In this document: positions 6,227 through 10,082 of the stretch, one piece after another | Layout of the letters: each line of letters opens with the position of its first letter | Numbering within the stretch: position 1 is the first letter of the stretch | Assembly (NCBI GenBank): GCA_903874575.1 | Contig: CAIQSZ010000108.1 | Span: 1-10,082, forward strand | Source: an uncultured Elusimicrobia bacterium | GTDB lineage: Bacteria; Elusimicrobiota; Elusimicrobia; UBA1565; UBA9628 | DNA length: 10,082 nt | Direction of reading: 5' to 3' | Notes under the pieces: generated by a model | What the model saw: only the letters and a program-made list of their open reading frames with translations | Database searches by the model: none | What the model was told of the DNA's origin: nothing | Position numbers and translations under genes: made by a program

Positions 6227-6928
6227 GTGCTCGCCTTCGCCGTTCTCGCGCTGTCGGCGGCGCATGCGGCGGATACGGCCTCGGCGGACGCGCTCTACCG
6301 GCGCCGGGACGAGCCGCGCAATCTCGAGCGGAGCATCGCCGTTCTCGACGACTTGCTGAAGGCGTCGCCGGACGACGCCGAACTGTTGTGGCGCAAGGGC
6401 CGTTCCCTGATGCGCCGCGGCGAGAAGCGCGAGCGCAAGTCCGACCGGCTGACCGACTACCGAGCGGCCGAAGAACTGCTCAAGCGCTCCGTCGCGCTCA
6501 AGCCGGAGGCCGCGGACGCGCATTACTTCTACGGCGTGGCCATGGGCCGCCGCGGCGAGGCGCAGGGGATTTTGAAATCCCTGTTCCTTATCAAACCGAT
6601 CCGCCGGGAGATGTCCGAGGCCCTTCGCCTTGATCCGGGCCACGGCGGCGCGCACCGGGTCCTGGGCGAGATCCTGTGGCAGGTTCCCGGTTTCGCCGGC
6701 GGCGACAAGAAGAAGGCGCTCGCCGAATTCGAGGCCTCCGTGCGCCTGTGCCCGGCCTGCACCGAGAACTACCTGCCGCTGGCCGAGGCGTACCGGGAGG
6801 GCGGCCGCAAGGACGACGCCGTCCGGGTCCTAAAGCAGGGCTTGGAGGTCAAGGAGCCGGCGGACCCGGCGTCGGCGGCCGAAGACCTGGCGGATTTACG
6901 AAAGCTCCTGGGCGGGCTGGCGCCTTGA
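6227..6928 (+). CDS. Exported TPR protein (TatT/RMDN-like)
   Basis: The protein has 233 residues. The GTG start is the base right after the glutamate dehydrogenase TAG, giving a zero-base spacer, and no Shine-Dalgarno is seen, so translation probably depends on upstream reading. A short signal-like segment (residues 1-15, LAFAVLALSAAHA) lacks a basic residue and is therefore weak. TPR-type helical pairs follow: about 33-60 (SIAVLDDLLKASPDDAELLW), 79-110 (AAEELLKRSVALKPEAADAH), 128-150 and 160-205 (ALAEFEASVRLCP, then AVRVLKQGL). The GGDKKKALAEF turn and the long insert after GEAQG resemble bacterial TatT-like and RMDN-like TPR proteins. A CPAC pair sits at 175-178 and could form a disulfide or bind metal. 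Its partner is unknown. Co-transcription with cytoplasmic enzymes argues for caution about export. Confidence 0.85.
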   Translation: MLAFAVLALSAAHAADTASADALYRRRDEPRNLERSIAVLDDLLKASPDDAELLWRKGRSLMRRGEKRERKSDRLTDYRAAEELLKRSVALKPEAADAHYFYGVAMGRRGEAQGILKSLFLIKPIRREMSEALRLDPGHGGAHRVLGEILWQVPGFAGGDKKKALAEFEASVRLCPACTENYLPLAEAYREGGRKDDAVRVLKQGLEVKEPADPASAAEDLADLRKLLGGLAP

Positions 6929-7890
6929 GCGCGGCGCTCCACGTCGCTCAGCCCGGCTATGAGGCGTTTCTCGCCAAGGAACTGTCCGGCGGGTGCGAGC
7001 GTTCCGGCCCCGGCTGGGTCTTGGGCGAGGAAGCTCCCGGAGAACTTTGCTTCGCCCACCTGTCCTTGCTCGCCCCGACGGAACTGTCCGGCAAGTCCGT
7101 CAACGCGCTCGCTTGGGCCGCGGCCGACCTCTTTACGGAGTCCGCCCGAACCGAGCGCTTCGAGGGGCCGTGGCCTTTCGTCGTGGAGGAGGCCGGCGTC
7201 CCCGGCCTGGCGCGCCGCGCCAAGGCGGTCGAGGAGGAATGCTTCGAACGCATCCGCTCGCGCATGTCCCGGGTCGCCAAGCTGGCCGTCCGCGGCCGCC
7301 CGGCTTGCGGCCGCGCGCGGGGCCTGTTCGTCTTCCTGACGGATTTCGACCGCGTGCTCGCGTCGCGGGAGGCCCGTGCCTGGGGCCAGCGCCGCATGGC
7401 CGACGACCCCCAGGCGCCGTCGCGCTCGTACCTGAAGGCCGAGGAGGCCTACGCCGTCCTGGGCCGCGAGCCCGCCGCCGGCGAGACCGTCGTCGATTTG
7501 GGCGCCGCGCCCGGCGGCTGGAGCTACTCGGCCGCGCGCCGCGGCGCGCTCGTGACGGCCGTGGACAACGGTCCCATGAAGGCCGGCGGCCTGCACCCGG
7601 GCATCGTCCACCGGCCGCAGGACGCCTTCAAGTTCGCGCCGGATAAGCCCGTCGACTGGCTGTTCTGCGACATGGTGGAGGACCCGGAGCGCATCGCCGA
7701 CCTGGTCGAGCGTTGGCTGGAGCGGGGCTGGTGCCGCCGCTTCGTCGTAAACCTCAAGTTCGGCCGCGCCGACCCCCTCGCGTTGCTGCGCCGCGTCGAG
7801 CGCCTGCGCGCGCGCTGCGCGTCCCTGCGCGTCCGCCATCTGTTCCACGACCGCGAGGAACTGACTATCGTCGGCGAGCGGGGCGCTTGA
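6925..7890 (+). CDS. rlmM: RlmM-like 23S rRNA 2'-O-ribose (C2498-type) methyltransferase
   Basis: This is an S-adenosylmethionine-dependent ribose 2'-O-methyltransferase of the RlmM branch (E. coli RlmM methylates C2498 of 23S rRNA). It has 321 residues against about 366 in E. coli, so the N-terminal half is compact. I chose the TTG at 6925 because the product then begins LHVAQPGYEAFLAKEL, which matches the E. coli N-terminus (LLCRPGFEKECAAEI). This TTG also overlaps the previous TGA as TTGA. The catalytic half holds PSRSYLKAEEAY (Lys171), the SAM loop DLGAAPGGWSY (191-201), VDNGPM (213-218), FCDMVEDP (Asp249), NLKFGR (Lys278) and FHDREELT (Glu311/312), which fits the K-D-K-E tetrad of FtsJ-like enzymes. 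The end overlaps the convergent gene by 26 bases. The exact target base is inferred from the family. Confidence 0.9.
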   Translation: MSAALHVAQPGYEAFLAKELSGGCERSGPGWVLGEEAPGELCFAHLSLLAPTELSGKSVNALAWAAADLFTESARTERFEGPWPFVVEEAGVPGLARRAKAVEEECFERIRSRMSRVAKLAVRGRPACGRARGLFVFLTDFDRVLASREARAWGQRRMADDPQAPSRSYLKAEEAYAVLGREPAAGETVVDLGAAPGGWSYSAARRGALVTAVDNGPMKAGGLHPGIVHRPQDAFKFAPDKPVDWLFCDMVEDPERIADLVERWLERGWCRRFVVNLKFGRADPLALLRRVERLRARCASLRVRHLFHDREELTIVGERGA

Positions 7891-9565
7891 GGGCTTTACC
7901 GATCTTGGCGGCGTCTCTGGCCGACGCCGAGGCGTGGTCAAGTAAAATGATGACCGAGAGGTTGTATAGGAGGACGCCGACGGCCATCACGCACAGGGTC
8001 GTGATCACGGCGATAAGCGTGGGGAGGTAGGCCAGGGGCACGGCCAAGCCGATCATGGCCAGTCCCATCGCGATCAGGATCGAGAACAAGAGTCCGCCTG
8101 TCAATATCAAGGCGTGTTTGAAATCTTGTTCGGCCCACTTGAGCTTCTTGGATTTGATTTTCGCTAGTTGATCCCAGGACGGCAGAAGCATTTGCGTCTT
8201 TGACAGTCCCCCCCCGGTTCTGCCTATGGCCAAAAAGCGCAACCGGATGCGATCCGGCATGTCCGCGGAGAGGACCTTCACGTAATACTTTTCTATGGCC
8301 CTGATGTGGCGCGCGGGGACGGGGTAACCGCTTCGGAAGGCCTTTAGCGCCGGCCCCAGGTTTTCCCGTAAATCACGATTGCCGCGAGCTATGATTGCCT
8401 GAAGCCTGTCGTATATGGCGTCCAACGCCCCCGCCGGCCCGCTTTCGTCTACGAGGTGCATCACTTTGGCGTTGTTTTCAAGAATGCTCTGGAGAATTTT
8501 GGCTTCCCGAGCCGTCCATGGGCCCTGCGGCGCCATTTCCAACTCCATGATCCGACGCGTAAAAAACGCGGCCAGATTGCTCCTAATGGGGAGGGGAGAT
8601 TCATCTTGGGCGACCCAATCACCCTTAGTAGTCTCAACGAGGAGGTTGTCGGCGGTAAAGTCTCTATTGGGGGCGATCATATTGGGAAGTTCTTTTCTGA
8701 ACCACTGAACCTGAGACTCCTCCACCTTCTTGCGCGCCGCCTTCACCTTTCCGAGTTGACCGCTGTTTAGGAAGCGGTCCGCCGCCTCTGCTTGCGCGAC
8801 CCTATCTAAGGCCAGGTCAAGGGAGTCGGGATTCAAGCCTCTACTGGTCATATCGTGTAATTGACGCACGACCTCGTTTACTTCGATTTGCATTGCGCTA
8901 CGCGTCAGCGAAACCTGATCTCTGCGTTTTTGGTCGAGATAGGGGGCAACACTCTCGGCACTTGAGAGTTGATCTGTACGCCGGGCAACGGAGCCGGCAT
9001 TCCAGGGGTCGGTGGCCATGGCGTGCAATCGATCGGCGATCTCTGCGGCCCGCAGTTCCGCCGACTTGCGCGCTATCCTCAGATCTTCGCTCCGAGCCAA
9101 ACTAAGGTAGGGGCCTATTTCATCGGCCAGTGCGAGCCACCGAGTGGCGCCGTCAATATTAATGGGGGCTCCACTCATAGATAAGTGGGAGGCCATCTGA
9201 TCGGCATTTCTTTCCGCCTGTCGAGCGGCTTCTTGCAGTAGGGCAATTTGTACTCGGGAGGGTAGTGAAATGAATGTGTCCAGGGCTGTGTGTTTGCTGA
9301 GTGCATCGGCAAGCGGGTTGAGTGTCCCCGGGAATTCATGGAATGGTAGGAGTCCACTTAAGCGGGGGGTAGTGAGTCTTCTCAAAGAGCGCTCTTGGTC
9401 GGCCATTGGTGGGAGGCTGGTGAGAGCCATTCCCAGGACGACGGGCCAAGAGGCAATCGCCGCCGCCGGAGAGGCGCCGAGCGGACGGGTCAGAGAGATT
9501 TGGGCCGAGCGGGCGGGCGCCGCGAGTGCTATAGCGATTAGGGCGGGCCAGAGACGGGCATGCAC
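7865..9565 (-). CDS. Exported helical-repeat protein with C-terminal membrane anchor, unknown family (566 aa)
   Basis: I do not recognise this protein. A GTG start gives a clean signal peptide (residues 1-21, basic R4, core WPALIAIALAAP, cleavage after RSA). The body is predicted almost wholly helical. Residues 123-174, 175-230 and 231-285 are three tandem repeats of about 55 residues, with shared pattern (I/V)..xLHxM....N..S...A...L..AE..A..(Y/F)L. Weaker copies may lie at about 73-120 and 337-448. Two strongly hydrophobic segments (about 485-509 and 513-543) near the C-terminus are followed by a basic tail (KRPARRR), suggesting anchoring with the repeats in the periplasm. There are no catalytic motifs. 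The gene is less GC-rich than its neighbours. Its end overlaps the rlmM-like gene by 26 bases. Possible roles are scaffold or envelope structure, but nothing in the sequence decides this. Confidence 0.85.
   Translation of the reverse strand: MHARLWPALIAIALAAPARSAQISLTRPLGASPAAAIASWPVVLGMALTSLPPMADQERSLRRLTTPRLSGLLPFHEFPGTLNPLADALSKHTALDTFISLPSRVQIALLQEAARQAERNADQMASHLSMSGAPINIDGATRWLALADEIGPYLSLARSEDLRIARKSAELRAAEIADRLHAMATDPWNAGSVARRTDQLSSAESVAPYLDQKRRDQVSLTRSAMQIEVNEVVRQLHDMTSRGLNPDSLDLALDRVAQAEAADRFLNSGQLGKVKAARKKVEESQVQWFRKELPNMIAPNRDFTADNLLVETTKGDWVAQDESPLPIRSNLAAFFTRRIMELEMAPQGPWTAREAKILQSILENNAKVMHLVDESGPAGALDAIYDRLQAIIARGNRDLRENLGPALKAFRSGYPVPARHIRAIEKYYVKVLSADMPDRIRLRFLAIGRTGGGLSKTQMLLPSWDQLAKIKSKKLKWAEQDFKHALILTGGLLFSILIAMGLAMIGLAVPLAYLPTLIAVITTLCVMAVGVLLYNLSVIILLDHASASARDAAKIGKALKRPARRR
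8711..8875 (-). repeat. Protein repeat copy C (residues 231-285) of the 566-aa protein
   Basis: Third copy: EVVRQLHDMTSRGLNPDS, then VAQAEAADRFL, ending with the charged helix KAARKKVEESQ. It follows copy B with no gap. Confidence 0.65.
8876..9043 (-). repeat. Protein repeat copy B (residues 175-230) of the 566-aa protein
   Basis: Second copy: EIADRLHAMATDPWNAGS, then LSSAESVAPYL, ending QIEVN. It shares LHxM, the N..S turn and the AE..A...L helix with copy C. Confidence 0.65.
9044..9199 (-). repeat. Protein repeat copy A (residues 123-174) of the 566-aa protein
   Basis: First of three tandem helical-hairpin repeats. It aligns as QMASHLSMSGAPIN, then LADEIGPYL, against the second copy, and lacks a few residues of the linker between helices. 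The similarity is visible at protein level only. Confidence 0.6.
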
Positions 9566-9658
9566 TCCCTCATGGTAGTTTATGGGACGGCTTGCGCCCA
9601 GGAGCGAAAGTCCCAGCGGAGGAGGGTCCTCGGCCTAGGCCTTTGAGGGGCGGCGCGC
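9566..9658 (-). promoter_or_regulatory. Upstream region of the 566-aa gene, with a possible weak -10 (TACCAT) 6 bases before the GTG
   Basis: These 93 bases separate the receiver-domain gene from the 566-aa gene. On the minus strand, TACCAT (9577 to 9572) stands 6 bases before the GTG, the same spacing as the two promoters near 4949, but without the extended TG or a -35. An alternative -10, TAAACT, lies at 9582 to 9577. GAGGGA touches the GTG, too close for a normal Shine-Dalgarno. The 10-base palindrome GGCCTAGGCC at 9632-9641, flanked by CCTC and GAGG, could form a weak hairpin after the receiver gene, but it has no U-tract. Confidence 0.3.
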
Positions 9659-10082
9659 TCAGGCGCTCAGGGCGCGGGCTGTCGCGAGGAGCATGTCGGG
9701 CTCGAAGGGCTTGGGGATGTAGCCCGCGGCGCCCATGGACATGGCCTTTTGCCGGACGGCCGAGTCCGTTAGGCTGGAGCAGAGAGCGACGGGACGGTTT
9801 TCATTGGGTCCCGGAAGCTTGACGCGCGCCAAGAGTTCGAAGCCGGTCATTCCCGGCATATCCACGTCAGAGACGACGATATCGCAGCGCCCGGCCCGCA
9901 GCAGTTCGAAAGCGGCCGCGCCGTCCACCGCTGTCCGCACCTCGTAACCTGCCGCCTCGAAAATATTTTTAAGCAGCGTCCTTGCCGTAATGGAGTCATC
10001 CGCCACCAGAACGCTCTTTTTCCCGTTCTTGCCTTGCGGCTCCGGTATGCGCCGCGCCGGCGCGCCGGCGGAAAGCCCAGCC
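9659..10082 (-). CDS. C-terminal response-regulator receiver domain of a larger (probably CheA-like hybrid) signalling protein, 5'-truncated
   Basis: The frame is open from the right edge with no stop. A GTG at 10006 would give a 115-residue stand-alone protein but would cut off the first beta strand (SVLVADD), so the receiver must extend upstream. Before it lies a linker rich in Ala, Pro, Arg and Lys (ARRIPEPQGKNGKK), as seen between a CheW-like or kinase part and a fused receiver. The receiver is complete: the acidic pair in VADDS, the phospho-acceptor Asp in VVSDVDMPGM, SSL as the Ser/Thr switch site, and the invariant Lys in YIPKPF. The run DDSITARTLLKNIFEAAGYEV is very like the C-terminal receivers of CheA-type hybrid histidine kinases, so that is my preferred reading. 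A CheV-like or other fusion remains possible. It takes phosphate from a kinase in a two-component or chemotaxis-like pathway. Confidence 0.85.
   Translation of the reverse strand, partial: AGLSAGAPARRIPEPQGKNGKKSVLVADDSITARTLLKNIFEAAGYEVRTAVDGAAAFELLRAGRCDIVVSDVDMPGMTGFELLARVKLPGPNENRPVALCSSLTDSAVRQKAMSMGAAGYIPKPFEPDMLLATARALSA

Noticed and set aside
4960..6633. Plus-strand open frame overlapping gdhA in another frame
   Set aside because: Arg/Gly/His-rich composition typical of a shifted frame of GC-rich DNA, with no motif. The gdhA frame holds all catalytic residues.
4919..6655. Long minus-strand open frame opposite glutamate dehydrogenase
   Set aside because: It is rich in His, Arg, Val and Asp with no recognisable domain, lies fully antisense to a strongly conserved enzyme, and is the kind of frame that high GC produces by chance.
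6676..6924. N-terminal extension of the methyltransferase to 404 residues
   Set aside because: The extension is a shifted frame of the TPR gene, and similarity to RlmM begins right after the TTG at 6925.
9628..9648. Possible rho-independent terminator after the receiver gene
   Set aside because: The stem is short and interrupted and no U-rich tail follows, so I do not call it as a terminator.
10057..10068. Perfect palindrome CCGGCGCGCCGG
   Set aside because: It lies inside the Ala/Pro/Arg linker codons of the receiver protein, where such GC runs are expected by chance.

Overview
This is a GC-rich bacterial segment with almost no spare DNA. Eight complete genes and two genes cut by the window edges lie in four transcription blocks. 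Five genes carry N-terminal secretion signals or anchors. The FecR-type protein, the glucan-binding modules and an RlmM-type rRNA methyltransferase point to a diderm (Gram-negative) organism. The overall style (high GC, secreted TPR proteins, FecR plus Ig modules) would fit something like a groundwater Elusimicrobiota. I cannot fix the taxonomy from sequence alone, and that suggestion is a low-confidence inference. I saw no mobile element, CRISPR array, tRNA or rRNA.

Layout. From 1 to 1037 (+) is the C-terminal part of a FecR-domain protein ending in an Ig-like domain. It meets, tail to tail and sharing the bases CTAG, a four-gene minus-strand operon (4922 to 1034). In transcription order this operon encodes: a small membrane-anchored glycogen-binding (CBM48/AMPK-type) protein; a 553-residue GH57-like protein with a C-terminal glucodextranase-type DOMON-like module; a 172-residue exported protein I do not recognise; and an exported TPR protein with a C-terminal membrane anchor. 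Two of its three junctions are ATGA stop/start overlaps and the third has an 18-base gap, so the four products are probably made together. They look like a cell-envelope alpha-glucan-binding assembly. The GH57-like member appears to have lost its catalytic nucleophile.

Divergently from that operon, 4976 to 7890 (+) holds glutamate dehydrogenase, an exported TPR protein that starts on the next base after the stop, and an RlmM-like 23S rRNA 2'-O-methyltransferase that starts at a TTG overlapping the TPR stop. The 53 bases between the two divergent start codons hold two mirrored extended -10 promoters. Each ends exactly 6 bases before its start codon, so both transcripts are predicted to be leaderless. 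This is the most unusual regulatory feature of the window.

From 9565 to 7865 (-) lies a lower-GC gene for a 566-residue exported helical protein. It has at least three tandem repeats of about 55 residues and a hydrophobic C-terminal anchor, and I do not recognise its family. Its end overlaps the end of the methyltransferase gene by 26 bases. At the right edge, 10082 to 9659 (-) is the C-terminal receiver domain of a larger, probably CheA-like, signalling protein.
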